NCBI GenBank assembly: GCA_934202525.1
Contig: CAKPYB010000043.1
Location: 1-24,307 of the forward strand
Reading direction: 5' to 3'
Origin: an uncultured Prevotella sp.
Lineage (GTDB): Bacteria > Bacteroidota > Bacteroidia > Bacteroidales > Bacteroidaceae
DNA length: 24,307 nucleotides
Part shown: piece after piece, positions 16,423 to 24,307 of the stretch
How positions within the stretch are numbered: the stretch's first letter is position 1
Layout of the letters: each line of letters opens with the position of its first letter
Translations under genes and position numbers: made by a program
The notes under the pieces: generated by a model
The model's database searches: none
What the model was told of the DNA's origin: nothing
The model's input: the letters and a program-made list of their open reading frames with translations, nothing else

Positions 16423-17409
16423 ATGAAGTTTTATGCACTTATAGCGGCAATGCTCCTTTCGGGGAGCATTGCTTTTGCTCATACCGACCCAATTGTTATG
16501 ATTATTGATGGTCAATCTGTCAAGAAGTCGGAATTTGAGTACTTTTATCAAAAAAATCATTTGGGAAATACGGTAGACTCTAAAAGTGTCAAGGTGTTTG
16601 CCGATGGCTTTATTGATTATAAGCTGAAAGTGCAGGCTGCCAAGGATGCTCATCTCGATACGTTGCCTAATATCAGACGGGTGTTGAAACGGTATCAAGA
16701 TATTGAAACATGCGAATCGATGCCCGATAAAGGCAGTGTTCATGTTGCACATATCCTCTTGAGATTGGGACAGAAAGCATCTTACCGGAAACAGGAGGTG
16801 GTGGAAAGAAGAATCGATTCTATTTATCAGGCTCTTTGCAAAGGCGCAGATTTTGCAGACCTGGCAAAAAAGTGTTCTGATGATAAAGGGTCTGCGGTCA
16901 ATGGGGGGACTTTGGCATGGTTTACAAAAGGTCAGACTGTGCAGGCTTTTGAAAAAGTAGCTTTCTCTCTGCGAAAGGGTGAGATTAGTAGACCGTTTAT
17001 GTCTGAGTTTGGTTATCATATCGTCAAGTTGCTGGATAAACATGATGATGGTAATCCGAAAAAATATGTTGCTGATGCTAAGGTAGAAAATTGGCGGGGA
17101 ACCTACCAGCAGCAGGAGGAAGTAGAAAACCTTTTGCTGAATGAAATCTGCCAGCGTAATATTTGGGATAAGGCTGCTGCTGATAAAAAAGGTCTGGCTG
17201 CCTTCTATGCCAAGAATAAAAAAAAATACAAATGGGAAATGAAGCGCCTGAAGAAGATGAAGGTTAATCTGCCCCGGAATGGCGAATACCCGGATGTGGT
17301 ACTTGCTGACTATCAAGACTCGTTAGAGAAACAATGGGTCGCACAATTGAAGAAGAAATATAAGGTGGTGGTTTTCCATAGCATGTTGACCACTCTCAAT
17401 ATACATTAA
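16423..17409 (+). CDS. Periplasmic parvulin-type peptidyl-prolyl isomerase (PpiC-like)
   Basis: The 328-residue product starts with a cleavable signal peptide (MKFYALIAAMLLSGSIAFA, cleavage near residue 19) and a SurA/PpiC-like N-terminal helical part. A single rotamase domain runs from about 106 to 212, with HVAHILLR, a GGTLAWFTKGQ loop and the closing strand FGYHIVKLLDK. It probably assists folding of secreted or outer membrane proteins. The next gene encodes a two-domain relative. The C-terminal 110 residues are lysine-rich and carry no family signal I recognise. The first codons contain a 10-bp terminator-like hairpin. Confidence 0.92.
   Translation: MKFYALIAAMLLSGSIAFAHTDPIVMIIDGQSVKKSEFEYFYQKNHLGNTVDSKSVKVFADGFIDYKLKVQAAKDAHLDTLPNIRRVLKRYQDIETCESMPDKGSVHVAHILLRLGQKASYRKQEVVERRIDSIYQALCKGADFADLAKKCSDDKGSAVNGGTLAWFTKGQTVQAFEKVAFSLRKGEISRPFMSEFGYHIVKLLDKHDDGNPKKYVADAKVENWRGTYQQQEEVENLLLNEICQRNIWDKAAADKKGLAAFYAKNKKKYKWEMKRLKKMKVNLPRNGEYPDVVLADYQDSLEKQWVAQLKKKYKVVVFHSMLTTLNIH
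16447..16476 (+). terminator. Terminator-like hairpin inside the isomerase signal-peptide codons
   Basis: GCAATGCTCC (16447-16456) and GGAGCATTGC (16463-16472) form a perfect 10-bp stem with a 6-base loop, followed by TTTT. It starts 39 bases after the guaB stop codon, where a guaB terminator would be expected, yet it codes for part of the signal peptide. It may attenuate read-through from guaB. Confidence 0.6.
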
Positions 17410-17428
17410 TATATTATAGAAACAATAC

Positions 17429-18883
17429 ATGAATACTGGATATAAAATGACAATGGCATTTATAGCCCTGCTGATGATAGTAGGAATAAGTGCTAGTGCA
17501 ACAAGAGCAAGCCGTAGTGCTTTGGCTCATGAGGCTGATTCTGCAAATATCAAGCAACAAGCTGCTGCCGATTCTCAGAAAATCAATGAGGGTAGTGTGG
17601 TTGATGAGGTCATTTGGGTTGTCGGCGATGAGGCTATCCTGAAGTCAGACGTCGAGGTAACCCGTTTGCAGGCTGAGGCTGAAGGTATTAAATATACTGG
17701 TGACCCAGACTGTTCTATTCCTGAGCAGATTGCCGTTCAGAAACTCTTTCTCCATCAGGCTGCTATCGATAGTATCGAAGTGTCAGAATCTGAAGTCATG
17801 AATGGTATCGACGAGCAGATCAACAGTTGGGTTTCCATGATTGGTTCTCGTGAAAAACTGGAAGAGTACCGCAAGCAGAGTATCACCCAGATGCGCCAGC
17901 AGATGCATGATGATTTCAAAAACCAGCAGCTCATTCAGAAAATGAAGCAGGAACTGGTGAAAGATATCAAGGTGTCTCCGGCTCAGGTTCGTAAATTCTT
18001 TAAGGATTTACCTGCCGACAGTATCCCTTTCGTTCCTACAGAGGTTGAGGTCGAAATCCTCACCATGCAGCCACGTATCCCTCTTGAGGAGATTAACCGT
18101 GTGAAGAATCAGTTGCGTGAGTTTACCGATCGTGTGAATAAGGGTGAAACTTCTTTTGCTACTTTGGCTCGTCTTTATTCTGAAGATCCGGGTTCTGCCC
18201 GTATGGGTGGCGAGATGGATTATATCGGTAGAGGTATGTTGGATCCTGCGTTTGCAAATGTAGCATTCAATCTTACCGATCCTAAGAAAATCTCAAAGAT
18301 TGTTGAGTCTGAGTTTGGTTATCATATCATCCAGTTGATTGATAAGCGTGGTGATAAGATTAAGTGTCGCCATATCCTGCTCAAGCCTCAGGTTTCTCAG
18401 GATGCTATTGATAAGTCTATCGGCCGTCTGGATTCTATCGGTAATGATATCCGTGCCGCTAAGTTTACTTTTGAGCAGGCTGTTGAAGCATTGTCTGATG
18501 ATAAGGATACCCGCAACAACAAGGGTTTGATGGCCAATGTTACTCCTGACCAGTCAAGAACTTCCCGCTTCCAGATGAAGGATCTACCTACCGAGGTTGC
18601 CCGTATGGTAGATACAATGAAGGTAGGTGAGGTTTCTGCACCTTTCACGATGGTGAATTCCAAGGGTAAAACCACTTGTGCTTTGGTAAAACTGGTAAGC
18701 CGTGTTGACGGACATAGAGCTACTATTACCGAAGATTTTCAGGTGATGAAGGATGTAGTGTTGGCTAAGGAGCGTGCCCAGACCTTGCACGATTGGGTAG
18801 TCAATAAAATCAAGCAGACTTATGTTCGTATGAACGATCGCTACAAGGATTGTAAGTTTGAATATCAAGGTTGGATTAAATGA
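17429..18883 (+). CDS. surA: SurA-like periplasmic chaperone and peptidyl-prolyl isomerase
   Basis: This 484-residue protein resembles SurA, the periplasmic chaperone that escorts outer membrane proteins. It begins with a signal peptide (hydrophobic about 8-23) and a low-complexity linker. The SurA N domain follows at about 57-190 (VVDEVIWVVGDEAILKSDV). A first parvulin domain at about 205-306 has DPGSARMGGEMDYIGRG and FGYHIIQLID. A second at about 312-425 starts with CRHILLKP; it lacks the usual FGYH ending and looks degenerate. The stop codon overlaps the next start by four bases (ATGA), indicating coupling to the OstA-like gene, which also serves the outer membrane. Confidence 0.92.
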   Translation: MNTGYKMTMAFIALLMIVGISASATRASRSALAHEADSANIKQQAAADSQKINEGSVVDEVIWVVGDEAILKSDVEVTRLQAEAEGIKYTGDPDCSIPEQIAVQKLFLHQAAIDSIEVSESEVMNGIDEQINSWVSMIGSREKLEEYRKQSITQMRQQMHDDFKNQQLIQKMKQELVKDIKVSPAQVRKFFKDLPADSIPFVPTEVEVEILTMQPRIPLEEINRVKNQLREFTDRVNKGETSFATLARLYSEDPGSARMGGEMDYIGRGMLDPAFANVAFNLTDPKKISKIVESEFGYHIIQLIDKRGDKIKCRHILLKPQVSQDAIDKSIGRLDSIGNDIRAAKFTFEQAVEALSDDKDTRNNKGLMANVTPDQSRTSRFQMKDLPTEVARMVDTMKVGEVSAPFTMVNSKGKTTCALVKLVSRVDGHRATITEDFQVMKDVVLAKERAQTLHDWVVNKIKQTYVRMNDRYKDCKFEYQGWIK

Positions 18884-20535
18884 TAAATAAAAGATTAAAT
18901 AATCATATCAGAGGGCATAGAATCATATCGTTTATGGTTCTATGCCTGTTTGGGTTTTGTCTGGTGCAAGCCATGCAGGCTCCCAAGAAGCACGCCAGGA
19001 AGCGCCCTCAGGGTGAACGCGTGTATCTTTTGCATGCTGATGAATTGTACTATGATATGTTCGGTAATAATCCTGATGCACAGATTTTGAAAGGTAAGGT
19101 TTCCTTCTTGCATCAGGGCAGTCACCTTACCTGCGATAGCGCATATTTCTATCAGGGCTCTAATTCCGTGAAAGCTTTCGGACATGTTCATTACCGGCAG
19201 GGAGACACCTTGTCACTCACTTGTGATAGAGCAGAGTATGATGGGCAGATGCAGATGATGAGAGCACGCAAGAATGTGGTCTTACATCATCGTCGGCAGA
19301 CTTTGCGTACTGACAGCTTGGATTTCGACCGCTTGTATAATATGGCAAACTTCTTTGACGGCGGAACGCTGATTGATGGTAAGGATAAGCTGGTTGCCGA
19401 TTGGGGTGAGTATCATACCGAAACGCGTGAGGCTAAGTTTGTCTATAATGTCAAGTTGCGCAGCGGCAAGGATGTTGTTACCACCGATACTTTGTATTAC
19501 GATGTCCGTAAGTCAAAGGCTCACATGGTAGGACCTTCTAAGATTGTTTCTGGTGCAAGTGTTGTCAAGACAGAAGACGGATATTATGATACCAAGACCG
19601 ATAGAGCACAGCTTTATGGCCGTTCTACGGTTATAGATAAAGACAAGACACTTACGGGTGATACGCTCTATTATGTAAAGGATGGAGAGAGTACCGGATA
19701 TGGTAATGTGGTTTATGTAGATAAGAAGAGCAAGAATTCCCTTACTTGCAATTATCTGCGTTACAACGAGAAAACCGGTAATGGCTTTGCCACCCGTAAT
19801 CCTGTAGCCATCGACTATTCGCAGAAAGATACCCTTTGGGTTCATTCTGATACCATGCGTATCAATACCTTCCATATCAATACCGATTCGGTATACCGTA
19901 AGGTGCATGCTTATCCTAAGGTCCGTGCCTATCGCCTCGATATGCAGGCCATCTGCGATTCCCTGGTTTTCAATTCTCAGGATTCCTGCATGACCATGTA
20001 TAAGGATCCTATCGTCTGGAATGGAAACCGTCAGTTGCTGGGTGAGAAGATTCTGGTCTTCATGAACGACTCTACCGTTCGTTTTGCCCATGTCATCGGA
20101 CAGGCGCTGTCTGTAGAGCAGATGCCGGATAGTGTTCATTTCAATCAGATCAGCTCTTCTGAGATGAAATCTTATTTTGAAAAAGGTGAGATTAAACAAG
20201 GAGAGTCTATCGGTAATGTGCAGACCATCTATTATATGACGGATGATAAGGACAGTTCGCTCATTGGCTTGAATTATCTGGAGACCGATACCATGCGCAT
20301 GTATATGGGACCGGGCAGGAAGATGGAGAAAATCTGGACCAATAAGTTTACATCTACCATGTATCCTATGACGCAGATTCCGCCGGCAAAATATAAACTC
20401 AACAATTTTGCCTGGTTCGAGGACTTGCGTCCTAAAGATAAGAATGATATCTTTGTATGGCGTGGTAAATCCAAGGGCTCCGAACTCAAGAACATTAAGC
20501 GTCATGAAGCTCCACTTCAGAAACTGACTGACTGA
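18880..20535 (+). CDS. OstA/LptA-like LPS transport protein
   Basis: The 551-residue product has an N-terminal membrane or signal segment (about 14-32) and a basic linker, followed by repeated short beta strands of the OstA/LptA type. The strands alternate phrases such as DELYYDMFGNNPDAQILKG, LTCDSAYFYQGSNSVKAFG and VVTTDTLYYDVRKSKAHMVG. The recurring -DTLYY- and -AEYD- units fit the beta-jellyroll that carries LPS across the periplasm in the Lpt system. It is much longer than E. coli LptA (185 residues) and lacks an LptD barrel domain, so it may be a Bacteroidetes-specific long form. Its start overlaps the surA-like stop. The cytoplasmic ATPase of the pathway, lptB, lies earlier in the window. 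Confidence 0.88.
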   Translation: MINKRLNNHIRGHRIISFMVLCLFGFCLVQAMQAPKKHARKRPQGERVYLLHADELYYDMFGNNPDAQILKGKVSFLHQGSHLTCDSAYFYQGSNSVKAFGHVHYRQGDTLSLTCDRAEYDGQMQMMRARKNVVLHHRRQTLRTDSLDFDRLYNMANFFDGGTLIDGKDKLVADWGEYHTETREAKFVYNVKLRSGKDVVTTDTLYYDVRKSKAHMVGPSKIVSGASVVKTEDGYYDTKTDRAQLYGRSTVIDKDKTLTGDTLYYVKDGESTGYGNVVYVDKKSKNSLTCNYLRYNEKTGNGFATRNPVAIDYSQKDTLWVHSDTMRINTFHINTDSVYRKVHAYPKVRAYRLDMQAICDSLVFNSQDSCMTMYKDPIVWNGNRQLLGEKILVFMNDSTVRFAHVIGQALSVEQMPDSVHFNQISSSEMKSYFEKGEIKQGESIGNVQTIYYMTDDKDSSLIGLNYLETDTMRMYMGPGRKMEKIWTNKFTSTMYPMTQIPPAKYKLNNFAWFEDLRPKDKNDIFVWRGKSKGSELKNIKRHEAPLQKLTD

Positions 20536-20577
20536 TTATAATGAAGCATCATTTTCTTATATGATTAATATTTAGAG

Positions 20578-22446
20578 ATGAGTGATATTATTCAACTTTT
20601 ACCCGATTCTGTTGCCAATCAGATAGCAGCAGGTGAGGTTATACAGCGTCCGGCTTCAGTTATCAAGGAGCTGGTCGAAAATGCAGTCGATGCGGGTGCC
20701 AGGAATATCCATGTCACAGTTACCGATGCTGGCCGTACCAACATCCAGGTGATAGATGATGGAAAAGGTATGTCTGAAACAGATGCTCGTTTGGCTTTCG
20801 AACGTCATTCTACTTCCAAAATCCGTAAGGCTGATGATTTGTTTGCACTTCGCACCATGGGCTTCCGTGGCGAAGCTTTGGCGTCAATAGCTGCTGTGGC
20901 TCAGGTTGAACTGAAGTCACGACAGGCTACCGACGAGATAGGAACCCTGATACAGATTTCTGGTTCCCGATATGAGAAGCAGGAACCATGCTCCTGTGCT
21001 GTGGGAAGTATCTTCTCTGTCAGCAATATCTTTTATAATGTACCCGCGCGAAGGAAGTTCCTGAAGTCCAATTCTACAGAGTTGAACAATATTCTGACGG
21101 CTTTCGAGCGGATTGCATTGGTAAATCCTCAAATCACCTTTACTTTACATAGCAATGGTACCGAAGTATTCAATTTGCGTGCCGCTAATTTGCGTCAGCG
21201 CATTCTCGATGTCTTCGGCAAGCGTTTCAATCAGGAACTCCTGCCGGTAAATGTAGAAACCACTATGTGTAAGGTGTCTGGATTTGTGGGCAAACCGGAA
21301 TCTGCCAGAAAGAAAGGTGTGCATCAGTTCTTCTTTGTCAACGGGAGATACATGAAACATCCTTATTTCAATAAGGCTGTGATGGCTGCTTATGACCGTC
21401 TGGTTCCACAGGGTGAACAGGTGCCTTACTTTCTGTATTTTGATGTAGATCCGAAGGATATTGATGTGAATATACATCCTACGAAGACTGAAATCAAATT
21501 CGAGAATGAGCAGGCTATCTGGCAAATCCTCTCGGCTTCGGTCAAGGAGTCCATCGGTATGTTCAATGATGTACCTACCATTGATTTCGATACCGAGGAT
21601 AAACCGGACATCCCTGTTTATAATCCAGAGATGAGCACTGCTGCTGCACCGAAGATCAGTTTGAATCCTGGTTATAATCCGTTCAAGTCTTCCTCTTCTA
21701 CGGGAGCAGTCCCTATGGGAGCCAGTTTCTCTGTTCCTAAGTCGAAACCTCAGGTGGATGAGAAATGGGAACAGCTTTATGAAGGACTCAAAGATCAGGA
21801 TGATGTGCAGGCGATGGAGCAGACCATGGTGTTCCCGGATGATTCAGGACAGGATCATACGCCAGACAGCATCATAGCAGAGAAATCGCCAGCCCATTAT
21901 CAGTATAAAGGTAAGTATATCATGACTGCGGTCAAGTCGGGGTTGATGATCATTGACCAGCATCGTGCTCATGTGCGTGTCCTGTTCGAACAGTATTTGC
22001 GCCAGTTGGCTGACCGCACCTTCCATTCCCAGAAAGTCCTCTTTCCCGAGGTCGTGCAGTTCCCGATGTCAGAGAAGGTAATCTTCGATAAGATTCTGCC
22101 AGAAATGGAATCGATGGGTTTTGAACTGGAAGATCTCGGAGGTGGAAGCTATGCCGTGAATTCGGTTCCAGGCGGATTTGAAGGATTGAATCCTCTTAAA
22201 CTGGTACAGGACATGGTTTCTTCTGCAGTAGAAAAGGGCGTATCAGCCATTGATGAAATCAATCAGACTTTGGCTTTGAGTCTGGCTCGCCAGGCTGCAA
22301 TACCTCAGGGGCAGATATTGAGTAATGAAGAGATGGAGGGGCTGGTGAATGATCTTTTTGCCTGCCAGAATGTCAATTATACGCCCGACGGAAAGTCGGT
22401 ACTTTGCATCCTCCGTCAGCAGGAAATAGAGCATCTTTTAGGTTAA
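20578..22446 (+). CDS. mutL: DNA mismatch repair protein MutL
   Basis: MutL links mismatch recognition by MutS to strand removal. The 622-residue protein has the GHKL ATPase motifs [10 protein letters not shown] (Glu31, Asn35), DDGKGM, STSKI and [10 protein letters not shown], then the transducer domain with FFFVNGRYM and [11 protein letters not shown] Ser/Pro-rich linker runs from about 340 to 435. In the C-terminal domain the endonuclease motif DQHAxxExxxxE reads [12 protein letters not shown] (460-471), and the usual CPHGRP zinc motif reads YTPDGKS (601-607). Endonuclease activity is therefore doubtful. The gene follows the OstA-like gene by 42 bases and is probably carried on the same transcript. 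Confidence 0.97.
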   Translation: MSDIIQLLPDSVANQIAAGEVIQRPASVIKELVENAVDAGARNIHVTVTDAGRTNIQVIDDGKGMSETDARLAFERHSTSKIRKADDLFALRTMGFRGEALASIAAVAQVELKSRQATDEIGTLIQISGSRYEKQEPCSCAVGSIFSVSNIFYNVPARRKFLKSNSTELNNILTAFERIALVNPQITFTLHSNGTEVFNLRAANLRQRILDVFGKRFNQELLPVNVETTMCKVSGFVGKPESARKKGVHQFFFVNGRYMKHPYFNKAVMAAYDRLVPQGEQVPYFLYFDVDPKDIDVNIHPTKTEIKFENEQAIWQILSASVKESIGMFNDVPTIDFDTEDKPDIPVYNPEMSTAAAPKISLNPGYNPFKSSSSTGAVPMGASFSVPKSKPQVDEKWEQLYEGLKDQDDVQAMEQTMVFPDDSGQDHTPDSIIAEKSPAHYQYKGKYIMTAVKSGLMIIDQHRAHVRVLFEQYLRQLADRTFHSQKVLFPEVVQFPMSEKVIFDKILPEMESMGFELEDLGGGSYAVNSVPGGFEGLNPLKLVQDMVSSAVEKGVSAIDEINQTLALSLARQAAIPQGQILSNEEMEGLVNDLFACQNVNYTPDGKSVLCILRQQEIEHLLG

Positions 22447-22470
22447 AAATGGGGAAAAATCCCGTTTTTC
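22445..22470 (+). terminator. Rho-independent terminator overlapping the mutL stop
   Basis: AAAAATGGG (22445-22453) and CCCGTTTTT (22461-22469) form a 9-bp stem, including a T-G pair, around GAAAAAT. The T-run forms the 3' arm. The hairpin starts inside the mutL stop codon. Confidence 0.7.
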
Positions 22471-22534
22471 TTAAAAAAGTTAACGGAAAATGCTATTTTT
22501 TTTTGAAAATGAAGGTTATTTCAAAAAATAGTAT

Positions 22535-22542
22535 TATCTTTG
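22535..22542 (+). promoter_or_regulatory. -7 promoter element for the OmpA-family gene
   Basis: TATCTTTG matches the Bacteroidetes -7 consensus. A GGTTA lies about 17 bases upstream as a weak -33 candidate. It leaves a leader of about 50 bases containing a run of alternating AT. Confidence 0.75.
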
Positions 22543-22597
22543 CTCCGTCATTCAGAAGGTATATATATATATAAATTGATTTTTAAATTATAAAGTT

Positions 22598-23770
22598 ATG
22601 AAAAAGTTATTAGCAGTGCTAGCATTGGCTAGCGTAACAATGGGCAGTATGGCTCAGGATGCAGCAACTACTGAGAAGTATAGCGTTGCAACAAATTCTT
22701 TCTGGAGCAATTGGTTTGTTCAGGCAAACGTTGCTGGTTCTGCATTCTGGGGCAACCAGGAAGAGGGCAATGGTTTCTCTAAGAGCCCACTCAAGGGTTT
22801 CAGAAACAATCTCGGTTTCTCTGTTGCTGTAGGTAAGTGGTTCACACCAGGTCTCGGTCTCCGTACCAAGTTCAATGGCGCTTGGGGCCGTACAGTCGTT
22901 TCTGAGAATAAGTCAACAAATGCAAATAAGTATTGGACTTTGAATGAGCAGGTTTTGTTCAATGTTAGCAATATGTTGTGTGGTTACAACGAGGCTCGTC
23001 TTTGGGATTGCATCCCTTACGCAGGTGTTGGTATTAACCGTAACATGAGCGCTAACTGCTATGCTCCTGTAGCTGGTGTTGGTATCTTGAATGAGTTCAA
23101 GATCAATAACAAGTGGGCTGTCAACCTCGATGTAAACTATACAGTAGGTGCTAACGACTACGATGGCTACAATGGTTTGTTGGCAGGTGCTAAGCCTAGC
23201 ACATCTCACTCTATCGACAAGTTGATTGCAAGACACGACCGTTCTTTGAATGTTGAGGTCGGTGTTACATACAACTTGGGTAAGGCTACTTGGAACAAGG
23301 TGCCAGATGTTGATGCTATCAACGCTCTTCATCAGTCAGAACTCGACGCTCTCAATGCTAAGTTGAACGATGCTAATGCAGAGAACGACCGTTTGAAGAA
23401 TCTCTTGAACAACCAGAAGTCTGTAGAGGAAAAGGCAGTTAAGGAGTATGTTGCTACTCCAGTTTCTGTATTCTTCAACATCGGCAAGTCTAAGGTTGCT
23501 TCTAAGAAGGATCTCGTAAACGTACAGGCTCTCGCTCAGTATGCTAAGGACAACAACGCTAAGTTGGTAGTTAACGGTTATGCTGACAGCGCTACTGGTT
23601 CTGCAGCTGTTAACCAGAAGATTTCTAAGGCTCGTGCTGAGAAGGTAGCTGATGAGCTCGTTAAGTTGGGTGTTGCTAAGGAGAACATCGTAGTTAAGGC
23701 TAACGGTGGTGTTAAGGATTTGACTCCTGCTTCTTACAACCGTCGTGCAACTGTTCAGGTTGGTGAGTAA
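22598..23770 (+). CDS. OmpA-family outer membrane protein
   Basis: The 390-residue product has a signal peptide (MKKLLAVLALASVTMGSMA, cleavage near residue 19) and an N-terminal beta-barrel-like region (about 30-228) with alternating aromatic and polar strands ending in VEVGVTYNLG. A short coiled coil follows (about 238-282, HQSELDALNAKLNDANAEN). The C-terminal OmpA domain (about 287-389) keeps the peptidoglycan-binding Asp330 in GYADSATG and Arg346 in ISKARAEKV. It probably anchors the outer membrane to the wall. Strong codon bias, a private promoter and a clean terminator suggest a very abundant protein. Confidence 0.94.
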   Translation: MKKLLAVLALASVTMGSMAQDAATTEKYSVATNSFWSNWFVQANVAGSAFWGNQEEGNGFSKSPLKGFRNNLGFSVAVGKWFTPGLGLRTKFNGAWGRTVVSENKSTNANKYWTLNEQVLFNVSNMLCGYNEARLWDCIPYAGVGINRNMSANCYAPVAGVGILNEFKINNKWAVNLDVNYTVGANDYDGYNGLLAGAKPSTSHSIDKLIARHDRSLNVEVGVTYNLGKATWNKVPDVDAINALHQSELDALNAKLNDANAENDRLKNLLNNQKSVEEKAVKEYVATPVSVFFNIGKSKVASKKDLVNVQALAQYAKDNNAKLVVNGYADSATGSAAVNQKISKARAEKVADELVKLGVAKENIVVKANGGVKDLTPASYNRRATVQVGE

Positions 23771-23810
23771 TTATACAGTATATATAATATAAGGTATAAA
23801 AATAGAATAG

Positions 23811-23841
23811 GGCATTCTTCCTCGTGAAGAATGCCTTTTTT
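23811..23841 (+). terminator. Rho-independent terminator of the OmpA-family gene
   Basis: GGCATTCTTC (23811-23820) and GAAGAATGCC (23826-23835) form a perfect 10-bp stem with a CTCGT loop, followed by TTTTTT. Confidence 0.95.
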
Positions 23842-24078
23842 GTTTCTTTGAATTTCTTAAAAAGAACTTTTCTTTCTCAATAAGTACCTTTTGGGGTTGA
23901 AAGAGGTTTTGCAGTCCCATCGTAAGTACTTTCTCTTGGTTGGCTGTTTTTGGCAATTGAAATGCAAAAACTGACCGTTTTTACCCTGAAAATTGAGGAG
24001 AAACACCAGAAAATGCACTTTTTTGAAGAAAAAACGAAAAAAGTTGCTGAAAAATTTGGTGGAACCAAAAAATAGTCG
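23842..24078. other. AT-rich spacer without recognisable gene
   Basis: Apart from the omp terminator and the tRNA promoter, this spacer shows no plausible coding sequence: the small open frames have low-complexity, shadow-like translations. It is rich in A and T runs, which is common upstream of strong stable-RNA promoters. No repeat or RNA family is recognised. Confidence 0.5.
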
Positions 24079-24088
24079 TACCTTTGCA
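24055..24088 (+). promoter_or_regulatory. Promoter of the tRNA-Val gene
   Basis: TTTG (24055-24058) and TACCTTTG (24079-24086) are separated by 20 bases, a good match to the Bacteroidetes -33/-7 promoter, with the CA extension. The mature tRNA begins 20 bases later. Confidence 0.8.
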
Positions 24089-24106
24089 ACCGCTTACGAA
24101 AAGTAA

Positions 24107-24181
24107 GGGCGCTTAGCTCAGCTGGTTTAGAGCATCTGCCTTACAAGCAGAGGGTCGGCGGTTCGAATCCGTCAGCGCCCA
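24107..24181 (+). tRNA. tRNA-Val (anticodon TAC)
   Basis: The 75-base gene folds as a cloverleaf: acceptor GGGCGCT with AGCGCCC, D arm GCTCAGCTGGTTTAGAGC, anticodon stem TCTGC/GCAGA with loop CTTACAA giving anticodon TAC, and a T arm with GTTCGAATCC. The discriminator base is A and no CCA is encoded. A CTTAC-GAAAA-GTAAG hairpin sits in the 5' leader and ends on the first tRNA base. Confidence 0.97.
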
Positions 24182-24186
24182 CGGGG

Positions 24187-24229
24187 GTGTTCCCTGTGAT
24201 TCACTTTTGTGGTTGCAGGGACTTTTTTT
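24187..24229 (+). terminator. Terminator-like hairpin between the two tRNA genes
   Basis: TCCCTG and CAGGGA form the base of a stem that continues through several weak pairs to TCAC/GTGG around a TTTT loop. TTTTTTT follows. It suggests transcription can stop after the first tRNA. Confidence 0.7.
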
Positions 24230-24231
24230 AA

Positions 24232-24306
24232 GGGCGTTTAGCTCAGCTGGTTTAGAGCATCTGCCTTACAAGCAGAGGGTCGGCGGTTCGAATCCGTCAA
24301 CGCCCA
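24232..24306 (+). tRNA. tRNA-Val (anticodon TAC), second copy
   Basis: This copy matches the first except for one acceptor base pair: GGGCGTT with AACGCCC instead of GGGCGCT with AGCGCCC, so a C-G pair has become T-A and pairing is kept. Anticodon TAC, discriminator A and lack of an encoded CCA are the same. It ends one base before the window edge. No separate promoter is visible in the 50-base gap, so it probably depends on read-through past the intervening hairpin. Confidence 0.96.
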
Positions 24307-24307
24307 C

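Noticed and set aside
16414..17316. A 300-codon open frame on the minus strand over the isomerase gene
   Set aside because: It is antisense to a gene with a signal peptide and a clear rotamase domain. Its translation has no motif, and it reads as a shadow of low stop frequency in that frame.
19513..20505. A 330-codon open frame on the minus strand inside the OstA-like gene
   Set aside because: It lies wholly antisense to a gene with strong family resemblance, has no promoter or ribosome site, and its translation is rich in Ile, His and Arg with no recognisable domain, as expected from the opposite strand of a biased gene.

Overview
The window looks like chromosomal DNA from a Bacteroidales bacterium, most likely Prevotella or Segatella. 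The evidence is the recurring Bacteroidetes-type -7 element TAnnTTTG upstream of genes, few Shine-Dalgarno sites, the Bacteroidetes form of the 23S 3' end, and the gene orders yceD-rpmF-fabH-era-der, tig-clpP-clpX-recQ and guaB-PPIase-surA-ostA-mutL. It is a housekeeping region. I see no insertion sequence, phage gene, integrase, CRISPR array or defence gene.

Layout. (1) 1-352: last bases of a 23S rRNA gene, a spacer with small repeats, a 5S rRNA gene and its terminator, i.e. the end of an rRNA operon. (2) 419-1585: an orphan membrane histidine kinase whose promoter sits almost on its start codon. (3) 1690-5998: a ribosome and lipid block, yceD/DUF177, rpmF (L32), fabH, era and der. A 221-bp structured spacer lies before der. 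(4) 6038-6436: a small unknown lipoprotein, closed by a bidirectional terminator. (5) 6499-8022 on the minus strand: an MlaE/MlaF-type lipid transporter pair, divergent from lptB at 8156. (6) 9113-14820: protein quality control (tig, clpP, clpX) followed by recQ. (7) 14924-22446: guaB, two periplasmic parvulin-type folding factors, an OstA/LptA-like LPS transport protein and mutL, mostly tightly spaced. (8) 22598-23770: an abundant-type OmpA-family porin with its own promoter and terminator. (9) 24107-24306: two nearly identical tRNA-Val(TAC) genes, each able to act as its own unit.

How the genes fit together. L32, YceD, Era and Der all serve ribosome production. MlaEF, LptB, the OstA-like protein, the parvulins and the OmpA protein all serve the outer membrane. 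Trigger factor and ClpXP handle new and damaged proteins. RecQ and MutL are DNA repair enzymes carried in the neighbouring transcription units.

I did not find an obviously new multi-gene system. The points most worth a second look are small: a chain of five hairpins before der that can bury a strong Shine-Dalgarno site; the clpP promoter placed between the arms of a 12-bp inverted repeat; a terminator-like hairpin inside a signal-peptide coding region; ClpP with Asn in the catalytic Asp position; and a MutL with degraded endonuclease motifs.
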